Shown here one piece after another: positions 52,679-59,593 of a stretch of DNA of 59,593 nucleotides. The notes beneath the pieces are model-generated. The model did no database searches. It was not told the origin of the DNA and saw nothing but the letters and a program-made list of their open reading frames with translations. The position numbers and the translations under genes were made by a program. The stretch covers positions 1-59,593 of the forward strand of contig JAFDYC010000095.1 in NCBI GenBank assembly GCA_018267625.1, in the 5' to 3' direction. Position 1 is the first letter of the stretch, and each line of letters starts with the position of its first letter. The stretch is from Bacteroidota bacterium (GTDB lineage Bacteria; Bacteroidota; Bacteroidia; Chitinophagales; Chitinophagaceae).

Positions 52679-53521
52679 TCAGGAGAGCAGCATGTTATCA
52701 ATGAGCCGTACTTCCCCGATACGAGCTGCGATGAGTGCTACCATGGGCATCTCTTTCGAAAAGGCATCCAGCGGTTCCAAATCTGCTGCACGTGCTAAGG
52801 CTACATATTCTGGCTCAAAGCCTTTATAGTGTAGCAGCTCGGTACATTCTTTCTGAATTACGGGCCAGTTGCCGGTGCTGTTTTTGGTCTGAATACTAAT
52901 CAGGCATTGGTAAATCACTGCGGCTAAGGCGCGTTGCGGCTCACTGAGGCGGCGGTTTCGGGAGCTCATGGCCAGCCCGTCCGGCTCACGAACGGTTTTG
53001 CCGATTTTCAATTCAATGGAATTAGACTTTCCCATTAATGCCAGCAGTTTTCGGATGATGAGGCATTGTTGAAAATCTTTTTGACCGAGGTAAACACATT
53101 GGGGCTGCACCAGCTCCAGCAAGCGGGCAACCACCTGGCCCACACCGCGAAAATGCCCTGGACGCTGAGCTCCTTCCAGCAGTGTTTCGAGCCGGCCAAA
53201 TTCATAGCTGAGTGCGGATTCAGTCCCGTTTGGATAAACCTCTTTCTCTGAGGGCAGGAATAGAAAGTCGCAATGGGCCTCGAGCAGGAGTGCCATGTCG
53301 GCTTCGGTGCTACGGGGATATTTTTCATAATCGTCCCGCTCATTAAACTGAGTGGGGTTGACGAAAATGCTGCACAAGGTTTGGAAGCCATCTTCCCGGG
53401 CTTTGCGGATCAACGAAATATGCCCTGCATGCAAGGCCCCCATGGTGGGAATGAAGGCTAATTGCTTTTGCCTTTCGGGAAACAAAGCATGGAGGTCGGC
53501 AGCCGACTTAATAATCAACAT
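52679..53521 (-). CDS. panC: Pantothenate synthetase
   Basis: A 280-residue enzyme that joins pantoate and beta-alanine using ATP. It has the HIGH-type motif TMGALHAGHISLI (H31, H34), 'SIFVNPTQFNERDDYEKYPR', 'VYLGQKDFQQ' and the KMSKS-like 'LAMSSRNRRL'. Length is normal. It is divergent from the GT5-like gene over about 180 bp, a panC/glycogen-synthase-like arrangement common in Bacteroidota. Confidence 0.96.
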   Translation of the reverse strand: MLIIKSAADLHALFPERQKQLAFIPTMGALHAGHISLIRKAREDGFQTLCSIFVNPTQFNERDDYEKYPRSTEADMALLLEAHCDFLFLPSEKEVYPNGTESALSYEFGRLETLLEGAQRPGHFRGVGQVVARLLELVQPQCVYLGQKDFQQCLIIRKLLALMGKSNSIELKIGKTVREPDGLAMSSRNRRLSEPQRALAAVIYQCLISIQTKNSTGNWPVIQKECTELLHYKGFEPEYVALARAADLEPLDAFSKEMPMVALIAARIGEVRLIDNMLLS

Positions 53522-53700
53522 GGGCAGGGCCGGCAGGGGTTTTGAAGGCTCTTGGAATTAGATGGCGAAAGTCTATTCTGAAAAAAACGCAGAGCCTTCA
53601 TACCGGCTCAGACTACGTAATACCGGGTTCGCTGACAGTATTTCCTTAATTTCGCGCACTTATTGCGCCATTAATTGGCTTAATTTTCTAAACTACTTAC

Positions 53701-54534
53701 ATGTCAGCAGACGCAAAGAAACGGGTTTTAATCATTGCCAACGAACTTTCTCCCTACCTCGAAGACACGGATTTTGCTCAGATTCTGAATAAGCTGGCGA
53801 TAAAGACTTTTGACTCGGGAATGGAAGTGCGAGTGATTATGCCGCGCTTTGGTACCATCAACGAACGCCGCCATCGTTTGCATGAAGTAGTTCGGCTTTC
53901 AGGCATCAATATTATTGTGGATGGCGATGATTATCCTTTGATTATCAAAGTGGCATCGTTGCCAAATGCCCGTCTTCAAGTCTATTTTATGGACAATGAA
54001 GACTACTTCAAACGAAAGATGGTCTTTCGCGATGAAGAAGGAAAGTTCTTTGATGATAATGCCGACCGGGACGTGTTTTTCTGTAAGAGTGCTTTAGAGA
54101 CGGTGAAGAAATTCGGCTGGCCGCCCCATATCATCCACTGCCACGGCTGGATGACTTCGCTGGTTCCCATGTATCTGAAGACGACCTATAAGAAAGAGCC
54201 TGTATTTGCCAAGTCGAAGGTGCTCTACACCTTGCAGTCAAATCAGTTCAGTGAAAAGCTTTCTGAAAACTTTGTACGAAAGGCCATGATTTCTTCTGAC
54301 ATCAAAGAGAAAGACATGGACTTGTTTAAAGAGCGTACTGCAGAGGGCCTGACTCTGGCTGGGGCCAAATGTGCCGATGTGGTGATTGAAGGCGCTCCCG
54401 CAAAGAAACTGCCCAAGCGGGTACAGGAAGAAGTGAAGCCCAGCCGCACCAAAAAGCTGATCAAGTGGGACGATAGCTGGAAAGAAGACATCACCCCGCT
54501 TTTAGATCTATACAAAAGCTTAACAGGTTTTTAG
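53701..54534 (+). CDS. Glycogen/starch synthase-like protein (GT5 N-terminal domain only)
   Basis: A 277-residue protein similar to the N-terminal (acceptor) half of GT5 glycogen synthases: 'MSADAKKRVLIIANELSPYLEDTDFAQILNKL' and 'PHIIHCHGWMTSLVPMYLKTTYK'. Full enzymes are about 480 residues. Here the C-terminal ADP-glucose-binding domain is missing, and the N-terminal K-x-G-G-L donor motif is replaced by TDFAQIL. A glucan-synthase activity is therefore unlikely; it may be a regulatory or binding protein. The short form recurs in Bacteroidota beside panC and DUF4270, so it is not a truncation accident. The Lys-rich tail ends in LYKSLTGF. Confidence 0.8.
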   Translation: MSADAKKRVLIIANELSPYLEDTDFAQILNKLAIKTFDSGMEVRVIMPRFGTINERRHRLHEVVRLSGINIIVDGDDYPLIIKVASLPNARLQVYFMDNEDYFKRKMVFRDEEGKFFDDNADRDVFFCKSALETVKKFGWPPHIIHCHGWMTSLVPMYLKTTYKKEPVFAKSKVLYTLQSNQFSEKLSENFVRKAMISSDIKEKDMDLFKERTAEGLTLAGAKCADVVIEGAPAKKLPKRVQEEVKPSRTKKLIKWDDSWKEDITPLLDLYKSLTGF

Positions 54535-54585
54535 TCGGCTTTTGGCCACATTCGCCCCCTCTTTAATTCCCGGGATTTTTTGTTT

Positions 54586-56010
54586 GTGAAGCTACGCCTA
54601 CTGCCGCTGGCCCTATTTGCAGGGGCTGCCACCCTTAGCCTGAGTGCCTGCCACGAAGACGCCATTATTAAGTCTAGCCTGACACCTGCCGTGGATAATG
54701 TCCACACGTTTGGTATCGGCCCGGACTTTAATAATAATACGGACACCATCACGATGAAGACGAAGACGGTGTTTCAGGATTCGCTGGTCACTTCCAGCAG
54801 AGGGAATGGAGTTCCAATTTACCATGCTTTGGGTTGGATGCAAGACAAATATGCCGGCACAACTCTGGCCAGCATCTACGCGCAATTCGTGCCGACAACC
54901 GTTGGTACCAAACTTTCGGATGTGCCGGATTCGGTAGTACTTGAGTTGCCCTATGCCGGATTTTCCTGGGGCGATACAACGGTCATTTCGACGCTGCAAT
55001 TCAACGTGTACGCCATCAGCGAAGGCTTTTCAAAAGATTCAAGCTTCTTCAATTATAGCAGCCGTGCGGTCAACCCTACACCAATAGGCACGGCCACCAT
55101 TCAAATAGGGCCCAGAGGGGTAGGCAATACCTACTTTATCTCCGATTCCTCAATTGCTCTGGGAAGAAAACAAATAAGGCAGGCGCCGCACCTGCGCATC
55201 AAGCTGGATAATAATTGGGTGAAGAACACATTTATGAAGGCTGTGGACAGCGATGCGAATTATGATACTTATCTCGCTCAGTTTCCCGGTTTGTGTATTG
55301 CGCCTGCAGACACCAGCAATAAGTTCCCAGGCCAATATGCCCTCCCTTATTTCAGGCTGAATGGCGGTACCGATTTGTATAGTTCTGCAGCCTTACTGGC
55401 CTATGTGGATGGGAATGATTCCGTGCCGGTTCAGTTCCCGTACCTGGAAGATCAGGCAGCCCATTTCAACCGCATTCGCAGGAATAGTTCCGGTTATCCC
55501 CTTCAGAACATCACGTCGCAGTATCTGGCCATGCAAAATGCCCCCGGAGCGGCCATTGACCTGCAACTACCCTATATCAAAGAACTGCCGGATAACATCA
55601 TCATCAACAAAGCAGAAATTCGTTTTGCCCTACTGAATGCCCCCGGCCAGCCGGCCAACGATACCAGTAAGTTTTTCCCCCCCGCCCGGCTGTACCCGCA
55701 AGGCATTAATTCTTCAGGCGGGCAATACACCATCGCCGACCGTTACCCCATCAACGATGTCACACTCGATTTTATGGATGGTACATTCTCCACCTTCAGC
55801 CACAACGGACGGAGTTATACGGTCTATACTTTAAACGTACCCCGGGAGTTGCAACAGGCTATTATTGGCAGTAGCAGCGGGCTACATTTGCTCATCGGTG
55901 GTACCATCAACTTCCCTGCTGCCTATCGTTTAGTGGTTGCAGGGCCCGATTTTCCGGATCCTGAATTGCGCCCTAAGCTGAATATTATTTATACCAAGCA
56001 AAAACTTTAA
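54586..56010 (+). CDS. DUF4270 family lipoprotein
   Basis: A 474-residue exported lipoprotein: VKLRLLPLALFAGAATLSL with lipobox LSAC (Cys at about residue 22). The body is beta-rich and matches DUF4270, a Bacteroidota family: 'VVLELPYAGFSWGDT', 'FNVYAISEGFSKDSSFFNY' and 'IIINKAEIRFALLNAPG'. There is no ATG; GTG 54586 places the lipobox well, and TTG 54580 is the alternative. It lies between the GT5-like gene and glmS (13-bp gap), so the three are probably one unit. Function unknown, likely on the cell surface. Confidence 0.85.
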   Translation: MKLRLLPLALFAGAATLSLSACHEDAIIKSSLTPAVDNVHTFGIGPDFNNNTDTITMKTKTVFQDSLVTSSRGNGVPIYHALGWMQDKYAGTTLASIYAQFVPTTVGTKLSDVPDSVVLELPYAGFSWGDTTVISTLQFNVYAISEGFSKDSSFFNYSSRAVNPTPIGTATIQIGPRGVGNTYFISDSSIALGRKQIRQAPHLRIKLDNNWVKNTFMKAVDSDANYDTYLAQFPGLCIAPADTSNKFPGQYALPYFRLNGGTDLYSSAALLAYVDGNDSVPVQFPYLEDQAAHFNRIRRNSSGYPLQNITSQYLAMQNAPGAAIDLQLPYIKELPDNIIINKAEIRFALLNAPGQPANDTSKFFPPARLYPQGINSSGGQYTIADRYPINDVTLDFMDGTFSTFSHNGRSYTVYTLNVPRELQQAIIGSSSGLHLLIGGTINFPAAYRLVVAGPDFPDPELRPKLNIIYTKQKL

Positions 56011-56023
56011 ATCGCCTCTGACT

Positions 56024-57862
56024 ATGTGCGGAATCGTTGCCTATATCGGAAAAAAGGAAGCATTCCCGATACTCATCAAAGGCCTGAAAAGGCTGGAATA
56101 TCGTGGTTACGACAGCGCCGGTGTGGCCCTGCTGAACGGCTCCATTCATGTCTATAAAAAGGCGGGAAAGGTGAGCGAACTGGAGCAGTTTACTCTGGGT
56201 AAAGAAGTGTCGGCCACGATGGGCATAGGCCATACACGCTGGGCCACGCATGGGGTGCCGAATGACACCAACGCCCACCCACACTTGTCTAATTCTGGCA
56301 ACATCGTACTCATCCACAACGGCATTATTGAAAACTACAGCTCTATCAAGTCAGAGCTGAAAAGCCGGGGTTATCAGTTTCATTCAGAAACCGATACCGA
56401 AGTGCTGGTGAACCTGGTCGAAGAAGTCCAAAAGCAAGAATCCTGTACGCTCGATGAGGCCGTTCGCATCGCCCTCAACGAAGTGGTCGGTGCTTATGCA
56501 ATCGTGGTGATGGACTTGCGGGAACCCGACATGATGGTCGCTGCCCGAAAAGGCAGCCCCATGGTGATTGGCATCAGCGAGGAAGGCTTTCATATCGCTT
56601 CAGATGCTTCTCCCATCATCGAGTACACAAAAAATGTAGTGTACCTCGACGATAAAGAATATGCTGTCGTAAAACGCGATGGCAGCTTCCTGATTCGCAC
56701 ATTGGGTAAGGTGGAAAAATCCCCTGCTATCCAAAAGCTGGAGCTGAAGCTGGACGAAATCGAAAAAGGCGGTTACGAGCACTACATGCTCAAGGAAATC
56801 CACGAGCAACCCCGTGTCATCGCAGATGCTATGCGCGGACGCATGAGTGCAAAAGAAGGCTGGATCAAGATGGGGGGTGTTGATGAATATGCTACCCGGA
56901 TTGAAAATGCCAAACGATTTATCCTGACGGCTTGCGGCACTTCCTGGCACAGTGCCTTGCTGGGTGAATACCTCATCGAAGACCTGGCGCGTATCCCTGC
57001 CGAAGTGGAATACGCTTCTGAATTTCGCTATCGGAATCCTATCATCACGCAAAACGATGTAGTCATCGCCCTGTCGCAAAGCGGAGAAACGGCCGATACA
57101 CTGGCTGCCATTGAAATGGCCAAGGAAAGGCAGGCCCTGATTTATGGTATCTGCAACGTCATTGGCTCTTCTATTCCCCGCCTGAGCCACGCAGGCTCCT
57201 ACACACATGCCGGCCCTGAAATAGGCGTTGCCTCCACCAAGGCTTTCTCCAATCAGGTGGTCATCCTTACACTGATTGCCCTACAGGTGGCACAAGGGAA
57301 AGGCACCATTGCCAATTCGAAACTGCGGGAGATTCTCTACGAACTGGAACACCTGCCCGAGAAAATTGAAGAAGCACTCAAGACGGACGCACAGGTGCGC
57401 AAAATCGCAGAGATCTATAAAGACGCAGAGAACTTCCTCTACCTCGGACGCGGCTACAACTTCCCCGTGGCCTTAGAAGGTGCTCTCAAGCTGAAAGAGA
57501 TTTCCTACATCCATGCCGAAGGCTATCCCGCCGCAGAAATGAAGCATGGCCCCATCGCGCTCATTGATGAAAACATGCCGGTGGTGTTCCTCTGCACCAA
57601 TGCATCAGCCTACGAAAAAATCATTTCCAATATTCAGGAAGTAAAAGCTCGAAAAGGCCATATCATCGCCGTGGTCAACAAGGTGGATGAGCAGATTCAG
57701 TCCTTAGCCGACCACCTCATCGTGGTGCCGGAAACCACCGAAATCCTCAGCCCCCTCATAACGATTGTTCCCCTGCAATTGCTGGCTTATCATATCGCCA
57801 TCCTGCGGGGTTGCAATGTGGATCAGCCCCGGAACCTGGCCAAGAGCGTCACCGTGGAATAA
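56024..57862 (+). CDS. glmS: Glutamine-fructose-6-phosphate aminotransferase (isomerizing)
   Basis: A 612-residue enzyme that makes glucosamine-6-phosphate for UDP-GlcNAc. The N-terminal Ntn glutaminase domain starts MCGIVAYIG, with Cys2 the nucleophile after Met removal, and has 'GIGHTRWATHG' and 'HNGIIENY'. Two SIS domains follow (about residues 290-420 and 460-600), with 'ALSQSGETADTLAA' and 'YPAAEMKHGPIALID'; it ends in the usual 'NLAKSVTVE'. No glmS ribozyme is visible in the 13-bp upstream gap. It supplies the substrate pathway of murA. Confidence 0.98.
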   Translation: MCGIVAYIGKKEAFPILIKGLKRLEYRGYDSAGVALLNGSIHVYKKAGKVSELEQFTLGKEVSATMGIGHTRWATHGVPNDTNAHPHLSNSGNIVLIHNGIIENYSSIKSELKSRGYQFHSETDTEVLVNLVEEVQKQESCTLDEAVRIALNEVVGAYAIVVMDLREPDMMVAARKGSPMVIGISEEGFHIASDASPIIEYTKNVVYLDDKEYAVVKRDGSFLIRTLGKVEKSPAIQKLELKLDEIEKGGYEHYMLKEIHEQPRVIADAMRGRMSAKEGWIKMGGVDEYATRIENAKRFILTACGTSWHSALLGEYLIEDLARIPAEVEYASEFRYRNPIITQNDVVIALSQSGETADTLAAIEMAKERQALIYGICNVIGSSIPRLSHAGSYTHAGPEIGVASTKAFSNQVVILTLIALQVAQGKGTIANSKLREILYELEHLPEKIEEALKTDAQVRKIAEIYKDAENFLYLGRGYNFPVALEGALKLKEISYIHAEGYPAAEMKHGPIALIDENMPVVFLCTNASAYEKIISNIQEVKARKGHIIAVVNKVDEQIQSLADHLIVVPETTEILSPLITIVPLQLLAYHIAILRGCNVDQPRNLAKSVTVE

Positions 57863-58084
57863 GAGCCGCCGGATTGCTTCCAGCCTCTTGACCCAAATCT
57901 TTCGGTTTCGCATGGAGAAACTTTTGTAGAAAGATTTCATCGGCTTCTGAAAGTTGCGCAAAGCTCAAATACAGAAATTCGCGCACAGCCTTTCCGGCCA
58001 TTTTTGTCAGAATACCCTGTCTATTCAATAAACACAGCATACCCTGCTCTTATCAACAGCTTTCAAAACGCGCCCTGCCTCATC

Positions 58085-59335
58085 ATGCCTTACCTCTTCA
58101 CTTCCGAATCTGTTTCTGAAGGACATCCCGATAAAGTAGCCGACCAGATTTCTGATGCTCTCGTGGATAATTTCCTCGCCTGGGACCCGCATTCCAAAGT
58201 AGCCTGCGAAACCCTCGTCACCACCGGGCAGGTGATCCTCGCCGGCGAGGTGAAAAGCAAAACCTATTTAGACGTTCAGCAAATCGCCCGCGATGTCATC
58301 CGCCGCATCGGATACACCCGCAGCGAATACATGTTCGAAGCAAACTCCTGCGGTGTGCTCTCCGCGATTCACGAACAAAGCCCCGACATCAACCAGGGCG
58401 TGGACCGTGCAAAACCGGAAGAGCAAGGTGCCGGTGACCAGGGTATGATGTTCGGCTACGCCACCAACGAGACCGAAAGCTATATGCCCCTCGCCCTCGA
58501 TCTGGCCCATAATCTCCTGCGCGAACTGAGCAACATCCGCCGAGAAGGAACTTACATGACCTACCTCCGCCCCGATGCCAAAAGCCAGGTGACCCTCGAA
58601 TATGACGACAACAACCGCCCCCTCCGCATTGATGCCATCGTACTCTCTACCCAACACGATGATTGGGAGCAGGAAGAAGTGATGCAAGCCCAGATTGCCC
58701 AGGATGTAAAGGATATCCTCATCCCCCGCATGCTGCACCAATACCCCCAATACGTACATCTCTTCAACGACAGCATTAAATACCACGTCAACCCTACAGG
58801 CAAGTTTGTTATTGGCGGCCCACATGGCGATACCGGCCTCACGGGTCGCAAGATTATCGTGGACACATACGGCGGGAAAGGCGCACATGGCGGCGGCGCT
58901 TTCTCAGGCAAAGACCCCAGCAAGGTGGATCGCTCTGCCGCTTATGCCACGCGCCACATCGCAAAAAACCTCGTGGCCGCCGGTGTCTGTGATGAAGTGA
59001 CCGTCCAGGTCAGCTATGCCATTGGCGTGGCTAAGCCTATGGGCCTCTATGTGAATACCAACGGCAGCGCCAAAGTGAAGATGAGCGATGGGGAGATAGC
59101 CCGGATAGCCCAGGAGGTTTTCGATATGCGCCCCTACTTCATCGAGCAGCGCCTCAAGTTGCGTCAACCCATGTACAGTGAGTGCGCCGCATACGGCCAC
59201 ATGGGCCGCAAGCCCGAAACCATAACCAAATTTTTCCGCAGTGCCAGTGGCGAAAGCAAAGAAATGCAAGTGGAACTCTTCACCTGGGAGCGACTGGATT
59301 ATGTGGAAAATGTGAAGGCTGCCTTCGGCCTCTGA
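58085..59335 (+). CDS. metK: S-adenosylmethionine synthetase
   Basis: A 416-residue enzyme making SAM from Met and ATP. It has '[21 protein letters not shown]' (ATP-binding H and Asp), '[12 protein letters not shown]' and the P-loop-like '[19 protein letters not shown]'. ATG 58085 (MPYLFTSES) is the family start; the open frame extends upstream without conservation. The 222 bp upstream hold no gene and no SAM riboswitch that I can recognise. A strong terminator follows at 59357-59393. SAM is used by ubiE, the radical SAM protein and the methyltransferase in this window. Confidence 0.98.
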   Translation: MPYLFTSESVSEGHPDKVADQISDALVDNFLAWDPHSKVACETLVTTGQVILAGEVKSKTYLDVQQIARDVIRRIGYTRSEYMFEANSCGVLSAIHEQSPDINQGVDRAKPEEQGAGDQGMMFGYATNETESYMPLALDLAHNLLRELSNIRREGTYMTYLRPDAKSQVTLEYDDNNRPLRIDAIVLSTQHDDWEQEEVMQAQIAQDVKDILIPRMLHQYPQYVHLFNDSIKYHVNPTGKFVIGGPHGDTGLTGRKIIVDTYGGKGAHGGGAFSGKDPSKVDRSAAYATRHIAKNLVAAGVCDEVTVQVSYAIGVAKPMGLYVNTNGSAKVKMSDGEIARIAQEVFDMRPYFIEQRLKLRQPMYSECAAYGHMGRKPETITKFFRSASGESKEMQVELFTWERLDYVENVKAAFGL

Positions 59336-59356
59336 ACTACCCTGATTGAATTCTCT

Positions 59357-59393
59357 AAGCCTTCTGACCACCCGGTTCAGAAGGCTTTTTTTT
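59357..59393 (+). terminator. Intrinsic terminator after metK
   Basis: The perfect 11-bp stem AAGCCTTCTGA / TCAGAAGGCTT with a 9-nt loop, then a run of T to 59393. Confidence 0.9.
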
Positions 59394-59414
59394 ATCATCG
59401 TTCCGCCCCGGATA

Positions 59415-59475
59415 CAGCTTCGTTGCATCGCACACGTCGGGTTCTGTGCTCCTTTCAGCTTTTCTCGGAACAGGT
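59415..59475 (+). repeat. Copy of the CGTTGCRTCGCAC interspersed repeat
   Basis: CAGCTTCGTTGCATCGCACAC ... GTGCTCCTTTCAGCTTTTC closely follows the left arm at 6201-6265. It is in the noncoding 258 bp after metK. Confidence 0.55.
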
Positions 59476-59539
59476 GGCTGCGAATGCAAGGCACAGCACT
59501 CCCGGCTCCTAACAAAACTCCTGTGCCGCTCGTCTGAAT

Positions 59540-59586
59540 CTTAAAGCTCCTTCTGAGTAGCTTTAAGAAAGCCTTTTGAGAAAGGC
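59540..59586. other. Two tandem perfect hairpins at the window edge
   Basis: CTTAAAGCT-10 nt-AGCTTTAAG (59540-59567) and GCCTTT-TGAG-AAAGGC (59571-59586). On the minus strand the second hairpin is followed by TTTCTT, so it may terminate a minus-strand gene lying beyond the window. Confidence 0.4.
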
Positions 59587-59593
59587 ATCAATC

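Noticed and set aside
57863..58084. A possible SAM riboswitch upstream of metK.
   Set aside because: I could not find the conserved core or pairing of SAM-I or SAM-II; only loose A/G-rich similarity was present.
58268..58888. A 206-codon minus-strand frame inside metK (and similar ones inside korB and glmS).
   Set aside because: Antisense shadows of highly conserved genes with GC-rich third positions.

Overview
This window is chromosomal DNA of a member of the Bacteroidota, most likely a Chitinophagaceae-like lineage. The signs are type IX secretion sorting domains of two kinds (a gliding-motility-type C-terminal domain and a type A 'YPNPANN' tail), families typical of that phylum (DUF4290 next to murA, DUF4270, OmpP1/FadL, bacterial GH3 proteins), lipoproteins with short lipoboxes, and promoters with the phylum's -33 TTG / -7 TAnnTTTG pattern instead of the E. 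coli consensus. No rRNA or tRNA gene was seen.

The headline element is a type VI-B CRISPR-Cas locus at about 34.1-38.7 kb. It has an array of 14 identical 36-nt repeats with 13 spacers. Beside it, on the minus strand, is a 1172-residue Cas13b RNA-guided RNase with one RxxxxH HEPN motif near each end. Repeat polarity and gene order suggest that cas13b and the array are read in the same direction, array last. There is no csx27, csx28, cas1 or cas2 nearby, and between cas13b and the array lies a 56-bp stretch of consecutive hairpins.

Layout. 0-6 kb: the edge of a tyrosine recombinase fragment, a GH3-family protein, the rplU-rpmA ribosomal pair, a Lys/Ala/Pro histone-H1-like protein, then a small membrane protein, a PstS-like binding lipoprotein and a TPR protein. 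6.5-16.3 kb: the two subunits of a 2-oxoacid:ferredoxin oxidoreductase, a giant secreted PKD-repeat protein, purN and lepB. 16.6-25.3 kb: a glycan assembly cluster (sugar transferase, nucleotidyltransferase-like protein, B12-binding radical SAM enzyme, methyltransferase, a GT2-GT9 fusion, and convergently a GT4 enzyme and an ABC transporter). 25.5-30.7 kb: a flavin-dependent halogenase-like enzyme and a frameshifted secreted protein. 30.9-33.9 kb: ubiE, yihA (engB) and a second GH3 gene. After the CRISPR locus come lptB, a cyanophycinase-family peptidase, comM, a GDSL lipoprotein with a FadL-type porin, comF, a small lipoprotein, a VanZ protein and gcvH. 47.5-59.3 kb is housekeeping: AIM24, DUF3037 with a HipA-like kinase, DUF4290-murA, DUF2007, panC, a truncated GT5-like protein, DUF4270, glmS and metK.

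An interspersed noncoding repeat with the core CGTTGCRTCGCAC occurs in three intergenic places (6.2 kb as an inverted pair, 34.0 kb beside the CRISPR array, 59.4 kb). Most intergenic gaps are short. Clear intrinsic terminators close several transcription units.
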